64,000 nucleotides of DNA from Xanthomonas sacchari (lineage in GTDB: Bacteria; Pseudomonadota; Gammaproteobacteria; Xanthomonadales; Xanthomonadaceae), in contig NZ_CP100647.1 in NCBI RefSeq assembly GCF_024266585.1, forward strand, positions 4,383,001-4,447,000, given 5' to 3'. A program made the position numbers and the translations under genes. Below are positions 55,211 through 63,616 of the stretch, piece by piece (positions within the stretch are counted from its first letter, which is position 1; every line of letters begins with the position of its first letter). Under the pieces are notes generated by a model, which worked only from the letters and a program-made list of their open reading frames with translations, was not told where the DNA came from and searched no databases.

Positions 55211-55666
55211 ATGCGTGTCGTCTATCGCCCTGCCGTTCCCGCCGATGCGGCCGCCTGTATCGACCTGCGCGCACGCACCCGCGAGAACGCATTCTCCGCC
55301 GAGCAGTTGGCCGCGCTCGGGATCGATGCGGGCAGTTGGCAGGCGTGGATCGCCGATGGCAGCGTGCCCGGGCACGTGGCCGAGGTCGCCGGGCGCATGG
55401 TCGGCTACTGCTTCGGCAACCGCCACAACGGCGAAATCATGGTGCTGGCGCTATTGCCCGAATGGGAGAACCACGGCATCGGCAAGGCGCTGTTGGCGCG
55501 GATGGTCGAGGATTTCCGCCGCTGGGGCTTCGCACGCCTGTTTCTGGGCTGCGCGGCCGACCCGGCGCTGCGCTCGCATGGGTTCTATCGCCACCTCGGC
55601 TGGCGCCCGACCGGCGCGATCGACGCCCTGGGCGATGAGGTGCTGGAGTATCGGCTGCCGCGCTGA
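55211..55666 (+). CDS. GNAT-family acetyltransferase
   Basis: Acyl-CoA-dependent N-acetyltransferase of 151 residues. YRPAVPADAAACIDLRARTR begins the fold, VLALLPEWENHGIGKALLARM is the acetyl-CoA pyrophosphate loop (Q/RxxGxG/A-like: NHGIGKA), and FYRHLGWRPTGAID is the C-terminal motif. Substrate cannot be predicted from sequence. ATG 55211 was chosen over an upstream in-frame ATG at 55163 because conserved sequence starts with MRVVYRPAVP. Convergent with the LysR gene. Confidence 0.88.
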   Translation: MRVVYRPAVPADAAACIDLRARTRENAFSAEQLAALGIDAGSWQAWIADGSVPGHVAEVAGRMVGYCFGNRHNGEIMVLALLPEWENHGIGKALLARMVEDFRRWGFARLFLGCAADPALRSHGFYRHLGWRPTGAIDALGDEVLEYRLPR

Positions 55667-55706
55667 GCGGTTCGCGCCGCCATCGGCGACGCCGCCCTCG
55701 GCGCGG

Positions 55707-56606
55707 TCAGTGCGCAGCGGCGGTGGCGCGCGCCTCCTCCAGCAGCCAGTCGACGAATCGCTGGAGCGGCGCATCGCTCAGTTGCACCGGCTCCGGCAGC
55801 ACCAGGCAGAAGGTCTTGGCGATCGAGGTGGCCGCCGGCCACGGACACAGCAAGCGGCCGTCGGCCAGTTCGGCTTCCACATACAGGCGCGGCACCAGCG
55901 CGACCCCCAGGCCGGCCAGTGCGGCTTCGATCGCCATGGCATGCAGGTCGTAGCGTGCGCCGTGCGCGGGGTGGCTCAGGGCGATCCCGGACTCCTGCGC
56001 ATAGCGTTGCCAGGCATCCGGATTTTGCCGGCGCTGCAGCCGCGGCAGCGCATCCAGCGCGCTGGTCGGGTCCTTCCCGTGCAACAGCCGCGGATGGCAC
56101 ACCGGCACCAGCACTTCGTGCAGCAGGCGCTGCACGCGCATCCCCGCCCAGGCCGGGTGCTCGAAATGCAGCGCGGCATCGAAGCCGCTGCCAACGAGCA
56201 CGAACGGCTCCATCCGTTCGGCCAGATGCACGGTGATCTGCGGATGCCGCGCCTGGAACCGGCCCAGCCGCGGAATCAGCCAGCGCATGGCGAAAGTCGG
56301 CAGCGCGGCGATGTCGAGACTCGCGCCGTCGCGCGGCCGCCCCATCAGATCGCGGCTGTCGCGCTCCAGCCGGTCCAGGATCTCGCGGACCTGCGCCGCA
56401 TAGCGCCGGCCATTCGGCAGCAGCCGCACGCGATTGCCGATGCGCTCGAACAGGACCACGCCGAGGAAACTTTCCAGGCGTCCGATCTGACGGCTGATGG
56501 CGCCTTCGGTCAGGACCAGTTCCTCGGCCGCGCGCGCGAAACTGCCATGCCGGGCCGCCGCCTCGAACGCCATGAGCGCGGAATGGCTGGGGATCTTGCG
56601 GCGCAT
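55707..56606 (-). CDS. LysR-family transcriptional regulator, GcvA-like subgroup
   Basis: DNA-binding regulator of 299 residues: winged helix-turn-helix at about 8-65 (FEAAARHGSFARAAEELVLT, EGAISRQIGRLESFLGVVLF) and a periplasmic-binding-protein-like effector domain. The RxGxRxRLLPNGRRYAAQ linker and MRWLIPRLGRFQARHPQI resemble the GcvA/AmpR branch. It faces a three-gene operon (56769-58506) across a 162-base gap, the classic arrangement for regulation of the divergent genes; the inducer is probably a compound handled by that operon. Confidence 0.92.
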   Translation of the reverse strand: MRRKIPSHSALMAFEAAARHGSFARAAEELVLTEGAISRQIGRLESFLGVVLFERIGNRVRLLPNGRRYAAQVREILDRLERDSRDLMGRPRDGASLDIAALPTFAMRWLIPRLGRFQARHPQITVHLAERMEPFVLVGSGFDAALHFEHPAWAGMRVQRLLHEVLVPVCHPRLLHGKDPTSALDALPRLQRRQNPDAWQRYAQESGIALSHPAHGARYDLHAMAIEAALAGLGVALVPRLYVEAELADGRLLCPWPAATSIAKTFCLVLPEPVQLSDAPLQRFVDWLLEEARATAAAH

Positions 56607-56768
56607 ATCGGCTCCGGTAGCAGGCGGCGCACTTTACCAGTCCGAGCATGACATGCAGTCACGGAAGGGTGACCGAATATCGATATCAACGCAGAAAACA
56701 CCGGACTAGGATGAGTCATCCTCAACCATGACACGCCGGCACGCACCGTTCCGGCCCAGGACGATCCG

Positions 56769-57314
56769 ATGCTCTACACCGTGGAATGCAGCTTCGCCGA
56801 TCCCGCCAGCGAAGCGGAATGGAACGACTTCTACAGCCGGGAAAAACTGCCGGCGCTGATCTCGGTCGAGGGCTTTCGCAGTTCGCAGCGCTTCAAGGCC
56901 CTTCGCGACGGCAGTCCTACCTATCTTGCGCTGCACGCCATCGACGGCCCGCACATCCTCAGCGGTGCGGAATACCGGCAGAAGGGCGGCGGCAACTTCG
57001 CCCGCTGGCAACGCCACATCGCCGACTGGCACCGCAATCTCTATGACGGCCTGGAGCGCGCGCCGGCCGTGGCGCGCGACGAGGTGCTGCTGGTCAGCGC
57101 CGACGGCCCCGAATCGCTGTTGCGGCTCGGTCTCGCGCCGCATGGCCTGCATGCGGTGGAACTGGACAAGGTGCCGGCGCAGCGCTGGCTCGCCAGGTGC
57201 GACCGCGCCCGGCTGCCGGCCATCGGCAAGCTGGCGCAGGATCTCCAGGCCTACGCGCCAATGACCGCGCAACTGGTCGCAGATCGCGGTATCGCCCGCA
57301 CGATGCCGCAGTAG
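56769..57314 (+). CDS. Dimeric alpha/beta-barrel-like protein of unknown function
   Basis: Protein of 181 residues that I cannot assign firmly. Residues 1-90 (MLYTVECSFADPASEAEWND, FYSREKLPALISVEGFRSSQ, RFKALRDGSPTYLALHAIDG) look like the ferredoxin-like fold of EthD/DUF4286-type dimeric barrels, and residues 100-170 (DEVLLVSADGPESLLRLGLA) may be a second, degenerate copy. No signal peptide. First gene of an operon under likely control of the adjacent LysR protein; its neighbours are a tautomerase-like protein and a metallo-beta-lactamase-fold hydrolase, which suggests breakdown of a small aromatic or lactone compound. Confidence 0.72.
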   Translation: MLYTVECSFADPASEAEWNDFYSREKLPALISVEGFRSSQRFKALRDGSPTYLALHAIDGPHILSGAEYRQKGGGNFARWQRHIADWHRNLYDGLERAPAVARDEVLLVSADGPESLLRLGLAPHGLHAVELDKVPAQRWLARCDRARLPAIGKLAQDLQAYAPMTAQLVADRGIARTMPQ

Positions 57315-57321
57315 GCGCGCG

Positions 57322-57648
57322 ATGCCGAACCTCACCCTTTTCATCCCCGCGCAGGCCATGCCGGCCGATCCGGTGCTGGCCGCACTGACCGACCACTGCA
57401 CCGCGCTGTGCACGGACGTGCTGTTGGCCGCGGTGCAGAACGTGCACATCATCTATGTGCCGGTCCGGCACGGTCGTGGCCACCCGGTGTTCGCGGAACT
57501 CCGCTACCGACGCGCCGACGCGCGCACGCCGGCGGTCATGCAGCGGTTCATGGCCGCAATCGACGACGCCATCCGCGGCGCGACCGGCGCCACCGCACGC
57601 ATCCGCTGCGTCGGCCACGCGCCCGCCGAACTGCACGCACGCAACTGA
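57322..57648 (+). CDS. Tautomerase-superfamily-like small protein
   Basis: Protein of 108 residues. Proline directly follows the initiator methionine (MPNLTLFIPAQAMP), as in tautomerases that use an N-terminal proline, and NVHIIYVPVRHGRGHPVFAE resembles the central strand of the MIF/CHMI type. R..R residues (ELRYRRADAR) could bind a carboxylate. Starts 7 bases after the previous stop. Function is inferred from the terminal proline and context only; an alternative is a small trans-acting subunit unrelated to tautomerases. Confidence 0.72.
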   Translation: MPNLTLFIPAQAMPADPVLAALTDHCTALCTDVLLAAVQNVHIIYVPVRHGRGHPVFAELRYRRADARTPAVMQRFMAAIDDAIRGATGATARIRCVGHAPAELHARN

Positions 57649-57663
57649 GCCCCCGGGATCCGC

Positions 57664-58506
57664 ATGTCCATCCCCACGTTTCCGCACCTGCAGATCGGCG
57701 ATGTCAGCGTCACCGCCCTCAGCGATGGCTATCTCGCCACCGGCCTGGAGATCCTGTCGCCCATCGCCGCGGCCGATGCGCTGCAGATGCAGCAGGCCGC
57801 GCGGGTGCTGCAGCCCAGTGCGGTGCACATCAACTGCTACGTGGTGCGCATCGGCGGCCGCGCCGTGCTGATCGATGCCGGCGCCGGCGGCTTCCGCGAC
57901 GGCGCCGGCCGGTTGCGCGGCAACCTGGCGTCGGCCGGACTGCAGCCGGCGCAGATCGATGCGGTACTGCTGACCCACGCCCATCCCGACCATGTCGGCG
58001 GGCTGATCGAGGCATCCGGAGACGCCGCGTTCCCGAATGCGGAGTTGCTCGTGCAGCGTCGCGAAGTCGGGTTCTGGCAGGACGACGCCAACCTGAGCCG
58101 CGCGCCCGCACGTGCCCGCGGCAACTTCCTGCTCGCGCGGCAGGTGTTCGCGGCCTATCGCGACAGGTTGCGCAGGTTCGACGACGGCGAAATCCTGCCC
58201 GGCATGCACGCGTTGCCGCTGCCGGGACACACCGCCGGGCACACCGGCTATCGGCTCGATTCCGGCGGCCGCGGCCTGCTGGTGTGGGGCGACATCGTGC
58301 ATTTTCCCGACATCCAGATCCCGCGCCCGGACGTGGCGGTGGTCTTCGACCACGATCGGCAACTCGCCACCGCGACCCGCGCGGCGCTGCTGGATCTGGT
58401 CAGCGCGGAGCGGCTGCCGATCGCCGGCATGCATCTGCGCGAGGCCGGCTTCGCCCACATCGAACGCCGCGGCACCGGCTACGCAATCGCCAGCGCTCGG
58501 TCGTGA
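57664..58506 (+). CDS. Metallo-beta-lactamase-fold hydrolase
   Basis: Zinc-type hydrolase of 280 residues. The metal motif LLTHAHPDHVGG places His105, His107, Asp109 and His110; further ligands are in LPGHTAGHT and GDIVHFPDIQ. FLARQVFAAYRDRLRRFDDG is an extra helical segment. No signal peptide, so cytoplasmic; lactonase or thioesterase-like activity is plausible, as in the AiiA/AttM-type proteins, though the usual quorum-quenching residues were not checked. It ends the three-gene operon facing the LysR regulator. Confidence 0.88.
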   Translation: MSIPTFPHLQIGDVSVTALSDGYLATGLEILSPIAAADALQMQQAARVLQPSAVHINCYVVRIGGRAVLIDAGAGGFRDGAGRLRGNLASAGLQPAQIDAVLLTHAHPDHVGGLIEASGDAAFPNAELLVQRREVGFWQDDANLSRAPARARGNFLLARQVFAAYRDRLRRFDDGEILPGMHALPLPGHTAGHTGYRLDSGGRGLLVWGDIVHFPDIQIPRPDVAVVFDHDRQLATATRAALLDLVSAERLPIAGMHLREAGFAHIERRGTGYAIASARS

Positions 58507-58588
58507 CCGGTCGATGGCGACCTGCGGCCGCTGCCCATCGGCACGCAGGCAGCGGCCATGCCGTGCCAGCCGCGTTCCACCGCCGGCG

Positions 58589-59242
58589 TCAACGCAGCGT
58601 CAGCAACTCGCGCAGGTCGTCCATCAGCAGCACCACGTCGGCTGTGTCCAGATCCAGATCGCGCGGATAGCCGTAGCGCACCAGCGCCACCGGCATGCCG
58701 GCGGCATGGCCGGCCTGCAGGTCGGTGGGGGAATCGCCGACCATCAGGCAGTGCGCTGGCGGCTGCCTGAACTGCTGCGCCAGGTGCAGTAGCGGCGCCG
58801 GGCTGGGCTTGCGCTCGGGCAGGCTGTCGCCACCCAGCACGGCAGAGAACAGATCGGCCACGCCCAGATGGCGCAGCAGCGGCGGCACCATCGCCGACGG
58901 CTTGTTGGTGCACAGCGCCAGCGTCACCCCATCGGCGTGCAACTGCGTCAGCGCTTCGGCCGCGCCGGGATACAGCCGCGGACTGCGCAACAGGCACTCG
59001 GCGTAGTGACGCATGAAGGTCGGCATCACCGCGTCGATCGGCGTGGCATCGCCGGCATGCCGCCAGGCGGCCTCGACCAGCTTGCGCACGCCGTCGCCGA
59101 TCCAGCCGAGCACCGTGGCCTCGGGCACGCGCGGCAGGCCGAAGTCGACCAGGGTGCGGTTCAGCGCCTCGGCAATGTCGGCGCCGCTGTCGACCAAGGT
59201 ACCGTCCAGGTCGAACACCACCAATGCGTACGGAAATGTCAT
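58589..59242 (-). CDS. gph: Phosphoglycolate phosphatase
   Basis: HAD-superfamily phosphatase of 217 residues. Motif I DLDGTLVDSG gives the nucleophile Asp11 and acid Asp13, motif II is ALCTNKP (Thr), the lysine is in SLPERKPSPAPLL and motif IV is MVGDSPTDLQAGHAAGMP. ATG 59242 starts MTFPYALVVFDLDG; the frame runs on upstream into the CRISPR-containing gap without homology. Removes 2-phosphoglycolate produced by DNA repair or side reactions. Confidence 0.92.
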   Translation of the reverse strand: MTFPYALVVFDLDGTLVDSGADIAEALNRTLVDFGLPRVPEATVLGWIGDGVRKLVEAAWRHAGDATPIDAVMPTFMRHYAECLLRSPRLYPGAAEALTQLHADGVTLALCTNKPSAMVPPLLRHLGVADLFSAVLGGDSLPERKPSPAPLLHLAQQFRQPPAHCLMVGDSPTDLQAGHAAGMPVALVRYGYPRDLDLDTADVVLLMDDLRELLTLR

Positions 59243-59382
59243 CGCCGACCTGCGCGTAAAAGGGTGTCCCCATTGTAGCGGCGCCGGACGTGTGCGCCGC
59301 CGTGGCGCGCACGAGGCCGCAAGCGCGGGGACGTCGCCTCGTTCCAGCGATGCGTCGGCACGACGCAACGTGTTCTTCATCT

Positions 59383-59545
59383 GGTTCAGTCCACGCACCC
59401 GCGAGGGTGCGACGAGACGCCGGATAGCCTCCAGAGCATCGCCCACGCGTTTCAATCCACGCACCCGCGAGGATGCGACAGCAGCGCCTCAATTAGCGCC
59501 AATTCGTCATCGTTGTTTCAATCCACGCACCCATACAGGTGCGAC
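59383..59545 (-). CRISPR. Orphan three-repeat CRISPR array, type I-C-like repeats
   Basis: Three 31-base repeats at 59383-59413, 59449-59479 and 59515-59545 separated by two spacers of exactly 35 bases (59414-59448, 59480-59514). Repeats begin GTTTCAATCCACGCACCC and end GTGCGAC; the first has a perfect stem CGCACCC-gcga-GGGTGCG. This is the well-known type I-C repeat form read from its 3' side, so the array is probably oriented on the minus strand. Repeat 1 is decayed at its outer edge (ggttcagtcc) and repeat 3 has a changed loop (catacag). No cas gene lies in the window and no AT-rich leader is present. Flanks 59243-59382 and 59546-59616 show nothing else. Confidence 0.88.
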
Positions 59546-59616
59546 CTCGCAGCGACCAGCACCTGGCCGAGGAGGCACTGAAACGTCAGCCACGCGCGCG
59601 CTCCTGCTCCCCCAGA

Positions 59617-60678
59617 TCAACCGAACAAGCGCCCCTGCGCCTGCCCCGGCTCGCGCTCGTGGAAGCCGGACAGGCCCACGCCGACCAGGCGGTAGCGGGT
59701 GGATGCCGGCAGGTCCACGCGCTCGCGCAGCGCCAGGGCGATGTCGATCAAGGCCTGCAGCGATTCCGGCGGCTGCTCCGGAGTGAAACTGCGGGTGAGG
59801 ATGCGGAACTGCGCGGTCTTCAGCTTCAGCACCACGGTGCGCGCGATGCGCTCGGTGCGGCGGGTGGCGTTCCAGGTCTTCTCGGCCAGTTGCCGGATCG
59901 CCGGCTCCAGTGCGTCCAGCGCCAGGTCTTCGGCGAAGGTGTCCTCGGAGGAGATCGACTGCACCGGCTGGTCCGACTCCACCGGGCGTTCGTCGATGCC
60001 GCGCGCGCGCTGGTACAGGCGCAGGCCGAAGCTGCCGAAGCGCGCCTCCAGTTCCGCCTCGCTGCGCGCGCGCAGGTCGCCGACGGTGGCGATGCCCAGT
60101 TCCGCCAGCTTCGCCTCCATGACCTTGCCCACGCCGGGCACCTTGTTCACCGGCAACGGGGTCAGGAACGCTTCCACGCGATGCGGGCGGATCACGAACT
60201 GGCCGTCGGGCTTGCGCCAGTCCGAGGCGATCTTGGCCAGGAACTTGTTCGGCGCGATCCCGGCCGAGGCGGTCAGCGCGGTTTCCTCGCGGATCTGTGC
60301 GCGGATGGTCTGCGCGATCTCGGTGGCCGTGCGCAATTCGCCCTTGGGCGCGGTGACGTCCAGATAGGCCTCGTCCAGCGACAACGGCTCGATCAGGTCG
60401 GTATGGCGCTGGAAGATCTCGCGCACCTGCCGCGACACCGCCTTGTAGCGGGCGAAGTCCGGCGGCACGAAGATCGCGTCCGGGCACAGCCGCTCGGCGC
60501 GCAGCGCCGGCATCGCCGAGCGCACGCCGAACACCCGCGCCTCGTAGGAGGCGGCGCACACCACCGAGCGCATGCCGCGCCAGGCCACCACCACGGGCTT
60601 GCCGCGCAGCGCCGGATCGTCACGCTGCTCCACGGACGCGTAGAACGCATCCATGTCGACGTGAATGATCTTGCGCAT
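59617..60678 (-). CDS. dinB: DNA polymerase IV (DinB)
   Basis: Y-family translesion polymerase of 353 residues. Catalytic acids Asp8 (HVDMDAFYAS), Asp102 and Glu103 (SLDEAYLDVT) are intact, with SAGIAPNKFLAKIASDWRKP and the helix-hairpin-helix VPGVGKVMEAKLAELGI. The C-terminal QGRLFG resembles the QLxLF beta-clamp-binding peptide. Its stop codon is only 71 bases from the CRISPR repeats. I did not find a clear LexA box in the short upstream gap. Confidence 0.95.
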   Translation of the reverse strand: MRKIIHVDMDAFYASVEQRDDPALRGKPVVVAWRGMRSVVCAASYEARVFGVRSAMPALRAERLCPDAIFVPPDFARYKAVSRQVREIFQRHTDLIEPLSLDEAYLDVTAPKGELRTATEIAQTIRAQIREETALTASAGIAPNKFLAKIASDWRKPDGQFVIRPHRVEAFLTPLPVNKVPGVGKVMEAKLAELGIATVGDLRARSEAELEARFGSFGLRLYQRARGIDERPVESDQPVQSISSEDTFAEDLALDALEPAIRQLAEKTWNATRRTERIARTVVLKLKTAQFRILTRSFTPEQPPESLQALIDIALALRERVDLPASTRYRLVGVGLSGFHEREPGQAQGRLFG

Positions 60679-60816
60679 CGACCCCCTACCCTACGCCTGC
60701 GAACGGTATCCGCATGATAAGCCCGGCACTGCGCACGGACTGAGAATGCGCGCCTTGATCCGGCGCAGTGCGCGCGTCGCCGCGGGTGCCGACACTACGC
60801 GTGCGTACGGATAAAA

Positions 60817-60830
60817 CGTTTGATTGAACG
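60817..60830 (+). promoter_or_regulatory. Imperfect palindrome upstream of fabA
   Basis: CGTTTGATTGAACG, with matching CGTT/AACG ends, lies 57 bases before the fabA start. It resembles operators of unsaturated-fatty-acid regulators in general form only, and overlaps where the promoter should be. Weak evidence. Confidence 0.25.
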
Positions 60831-60887
60831 CGCGACGCTCATGCACTCTTGCGCGCCTCGACTGTCTCGCCTGGGAATGTTCCGCTC

Positions 60888-61403
60888 ATGAGTCGTCTGT
60901 CCTCCTATTCGCGCGAGCAACTGCTCGCCAGCGCACGCGGCGAGTTGTTCGGCGCCAACGCCGGGCGCCTGCCCAACGATCCGATGCTGATGTTCGACCG
61001 CATCGTCGCCATCGACGAGACCGGCGGCGCGCACGGCAAGGGCGTGATCCGCGCCGAACTGGATATCCGCCCGGACCTGTGGTTCTTCGGCTGCCATTTC
61101 ATCGGCGACCCGGTGATGCCCGGCTGCCTGGGCCTGGATGCGATGTGGCAGTTGACCGGCTTCTTCCTGACCTGGCTGGGCGCACCCGGCCGTGGCCGTG
61201 CGCTCGGCGTGGGCGAAGTGAAGTTCACCGGCCAGGTGCTGCCCACCGCCAAGCAGGTCGTGTACGAGATCGACATCAGCCGGGTGATCAACCGCAAGCT
61301 GGTGATGGCGGTGGCCGACGGCCGCATGGCGGTGGACGGGCGCGAGATCTATACCGCCAAGGACATGCGCGTGGGCCTGTTCACCTCGACGGAGGCCTTC
61401 TGA
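60888..61403 (+). CDS. fabA: 3-hydroxydecanoyl-ACP dehydratase/isomerase FabA
   Basis: Makes the cis double bond of unsaturated fatty acids by dehydrating 3-hydroxydecanoyl-ACP and isomerising the product. The 171-residue protein has catalytic His70 and Asp84 in [20 protein letters not shown], the same positions as in E. coli FabA. ATG 60888 begins [16 protein letters not shown]; earlier in-frame codons are not conserved. Stop overlaps fabB start (TGATG), and the fabB ribosome-binding GGAGG lies inside the end of fabA. Confidence 0.96.
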   Translation: MSRLSSYSREQLLASARGELFGANAGRLPNDPMLMFDRIVAIDETGGAHGKGVIRAELDIRPDLWFFGCHFIGDPVMPGCLGLDAMWQLTGFFLTWLGAPGRGRALGVGEVKFTGQVLPTAKQVVYEIDISRVINRKLVMAVADGRMAVDGREIYTAKDMRVGLFTSTEAF

Positions 61404-62611
61404 TGCGGCGCGTGGTCATTACCGGGATGGGCATCACCTCGTGCCTGGGCAACGATCTGGACAGTGTGTCGCGCGCCTTGCGCGAGGGCCGCTCCGGCAT
61501 CCGCCATAACGCGCAGGCAGCCGAGGCCGGCCTGCGCAGCCAGGTCGGCGGCGACGTGCAACTGGACCTGGACGCGGCGATCGACCGCAAACTCAAGCGC
61601 TTCATGGGCGACGCCTCGGCCTACGCCTACCTGGCGCTGCGCGATGCGCTGGCCGATGCCGGCCTGGACGAAGCGGCGATCAGCGACCCGCGGATCGGCC
61701 TGATCGCCGGCTCCGGCGGCGGCTCCAGCCACTGGCAGGTGGAAGCGGCGGACCTGCTGCGCAACCGCGGCGTGCGCAAGGTCGGCCCGTACATGGTGCC
61801 GCGCACGATGTGTTCGGCGGTGTCGGCCAGCCTGGCCACCGCGTTCAAGATCAAGGGCGTGAGCTATTCGCTGTCGGCCGCCTGCGCGACCTCTGCGCAC
61901 TGCATCGGCGCGGCGGCGGACCTGATCCGCCACGGCCAGCAGGACGTGATGTTCGCCGGCGGCGGCGAGGAACTGGACTGGACCATGAGCCTGATGTTCG
62001 ACGCCATGGGCGCGCTGTCCACCGGCTTCAACGACACGCCGGCGGTGGCCTCGCGGCCCTACGACGCCGCGCGCGACGGCTTCGTCATCGCCGGCGGCGG
62101 CGGCATGCTGGTGCTGGAGGACTACGAGCGCGCGGTGGCGCGCGGCGCGCGCATCCATGCCGAACTGGTCGGCTACGGCGTGACCTCCGACGGCGCCGAC
62201 ATGGTCGCCCCGTCCGGCGAAGGCGCGGTGCGCTGCATGCGCATGGCGCTGCAGGGCGTGGACGCGCCGATCGACTACCTCAACACCCACGGCACCTCCA
62301 CGCCGCTGGGCGACGTCACCGAACTGGAGGCGGTGCGCGCGGCGTTCGGCGACGCGGTGCCGCCGCTGTCCTCGACCAAGGCGCTGTCCGGGCATTCGCT
62401 GGGCGCGGCCAGCGTGCACGAGGCGATCTACTGCCTGCTGATGCTGCGCGACGGCTTCATCGCCGGCTCGGCCAACATCGACACGCTGGATCCGCGCGCC
62501 GAGGGCTTCCCGATCGTGCGCGAAAGCCGCGACGCCGCGTTGCGCACGGTGATGTCCAACAGCTTCGGCTTCGGCGGCACCAACGCGGCGCTGGTGTTCG
62601 CCAAGGCCTGA
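61403..62611 (+). CDS. fabB: Beta-ketoacyl-ACP synthase I FabB
   Basis: Elongates the unsaturated product of FabA. In 402 residues the thiolase-fold catalytic Cys161 is in [10 protein letters not shown], the histidines in [11 protein letters not shown] and [12 protein letters not shown], and the lysine in [28 protein letters not shown] and [15 protein letters not shown] are typical for FabB/FabF. Being coupled to fabA identifies it as FabB. No acpP or fabD is near, so this is the separate unsaturated fatty acid pair. Confidence 0.96.
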   Translation: MRRVVITGMGITSCLGNDLDSVSRALREGRSGIRHNAQAAEAGLRSQVGGDVQLDLDAAIDRKLKRFMGDASAYAYLALRDALADAGLDEAAISDPRIGLIAGSGGGSSHWQVEAADLLRNRGVRKVGPYMVPRTMCSAVSASLATAFKIKGVSYSLSAACATSAHCIGAAADLIRHGQQDVMFAGGGEELDWTMSLMFDAMGALSTGFNDTPAVASRPYDAARDGFVIAGGGGMLVLEDYERAVARGARIHAELVGYGVTSDGADMVAPSGEGAVRCMRMALQGVDAPIDYLNTHGTSTPLGDVTELEAVRAAFGDAVPPLSSTKALSGHSLGAASVHEAIYCLLMLRDGFIAGSANIDTLDPRAEGFPIVRESRDAALRTVMSNSFGFGGTNAALVFAKA

Positions 62612-62657
62612 GTCGGGCCACGCCTGCACAGTGCCGGCAGCGGCAGCGTGCCGCGCG

Positions 62658-63524
62658 TCAGCGCTCCAGCTGCCTGACGTCGCGACGCCCGGCGTCGTCG
62701 TCCTTGTGCGCTGCCGGCTTGGCCGGTGGCGCTGAAGGTGGCGCTGAAGGTGGAGGTGGAGGTGGAGGTGGAGGTGGCGGAGGCGGAGGCGAGGTCGGCT
62801 TCGGCGAATGCCGCTCGACCCACTGGATGGTCGCCGGCGACGGCGGCCACGCCGGCGATGCCGAGGGCGCGGACGCAGGCGGCGGCACCGGCTGCAATCC
62901 CAGCGATTCGCGCTGGCGCCGGTCGTCTTCCTGCCGTTGCAGTTCCTTCGACAGGTCTTTGTTGTAGCGGGGATTGAGCGCGTCCGGCGGCGGGATCTGA
63001 TACATCCGCTCGCCCGGCGGCGTCCATTGCGGCGCGCTGCTCACTGCCTCGGAGGCAGACGACACTGGCGGCGGCGCCCGCCATTGCGGCGCCAATTGCC
63101 GCTGCAGCGGAGTCGGAATCTGCGCGGGGCCGGCCGCATTGGCTGCACGTTCCAACGGGCGGTAGCGTTCGCGCTCGCGTGCCCAGGGCAGGCCGCGGTA
63201 GTGCGCATCCCAGTAGCGATCCAGGGCAAAGCCGACAGTCGGCACGGCGGGCGCAGTGCCCTCGCCGTGCGTCGCAAAGTCGATCGCCCCGCCTGGCAGC
63301 CAGCCGCGCTTGTCGCGCCAACTGACATCGCACCAGGACCAGTCCTGGGTACATCCATGCACCTGCAGCGTGTCGTGGGTGACGGCGGTCGCCACCCGCG
63401 GATACCCCGGCGCCGGGCCGGCACGCAGACTGGCGCCGATGCGCACGGTGCCGCTGTCGTCCTGCGCCAATGCCGGCGCTGCCATTGCCAACAGCAACGG
63501 CGTCCACCACCTTGCTCGCTTCAT
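62658..63524 (-). CDS. Exported SH3-like protein with polyproline tail
   Basis: Secreted or periplasmic protein of 288 residues. Signal peptide MKRARWWTPLLLAMAAPALAQ, then a bacterial SH3-like domain at about 25-75 (VRIGASLRAGPAPGYPRVATA, LQVHGCTQDWSWCDVSWRDK, GWLPGGAIDF), then a low-complexity tail rich in Pro, Gln and charged residues. A run of 14 prolines is encoded at 62748-62789 by GGTGGA-type repeats read in reverse, followed by SAPPSAPP. ATG 63524 is chosen because it yields the signal peptide; the open frame runs further into non-conserved repeat sequence. Function unknown. Confidence 0.8.
   Translation of the reverse strand: MKRARWWTPLLLAMAAPALAQDDSGTVRIGASLRAGPAPGYPRVATAVTHDTLQVHGCTQDWSWCDVSWRDKRGWLPGGAIDFATHGEGTAPAVPTVGFALDRYWDAHYRGLPWARERERYRPLERAANAAGPAQIPTPLQRQLAPQWRAPPPVSSASEAVSSAPQWTPPGERMYQIPPPDALNPRYNKDLSKELQRQEDDRRQRESLGLQPVPPPASAPSASPAWPPSPATIQWVERHSPKPTSPPPPPPPPPPPPPPSAPPSAPPAKPAAHKDDDAGRRDVRQLER
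62748..62789 (-). repeat. GGTGGA-type microsatellite encoding polyproline
   Basis: Forty-two bases of near-perfect GGTGGA/GGCGGA repeats inside the SH3-like protein gene, coding 14 consecutive prolines. The repeat could vary in length by slippage without changing frame, since units are multiples of three. Confidence 0.85.
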
Positions 63525-63616
63525 GCGGTCCCCCTTGTGCAGTGCGGCTGTGTCCTGCGCCGCGATCGCGGCGGCAAACATCAATGTGCCGCTGTGCCCT
63601 GTTCTAGCACAGAGGA

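Noticed and set aside
52864-55212. 782-codon minus-strand frame opposite btuB and the riboswitch
   Set aside because: Antisense of a riboswitch-controlled receptor; no recognisable domain.
59581-59611. Possible fourth CRISPR repeat, 35 bases after repeat 3
   Set aside because: Only a short gcca-cgcgc stretch resembles the repeat and it is out of register by one base; not enough to call.
59013-59786. 257-codon frame containing FNPRTRE-type repeats
   Set aside because: The repeated peptide is simply the CRISPR repeat translated; the frame also overlaps gph and dinB on the other strand.
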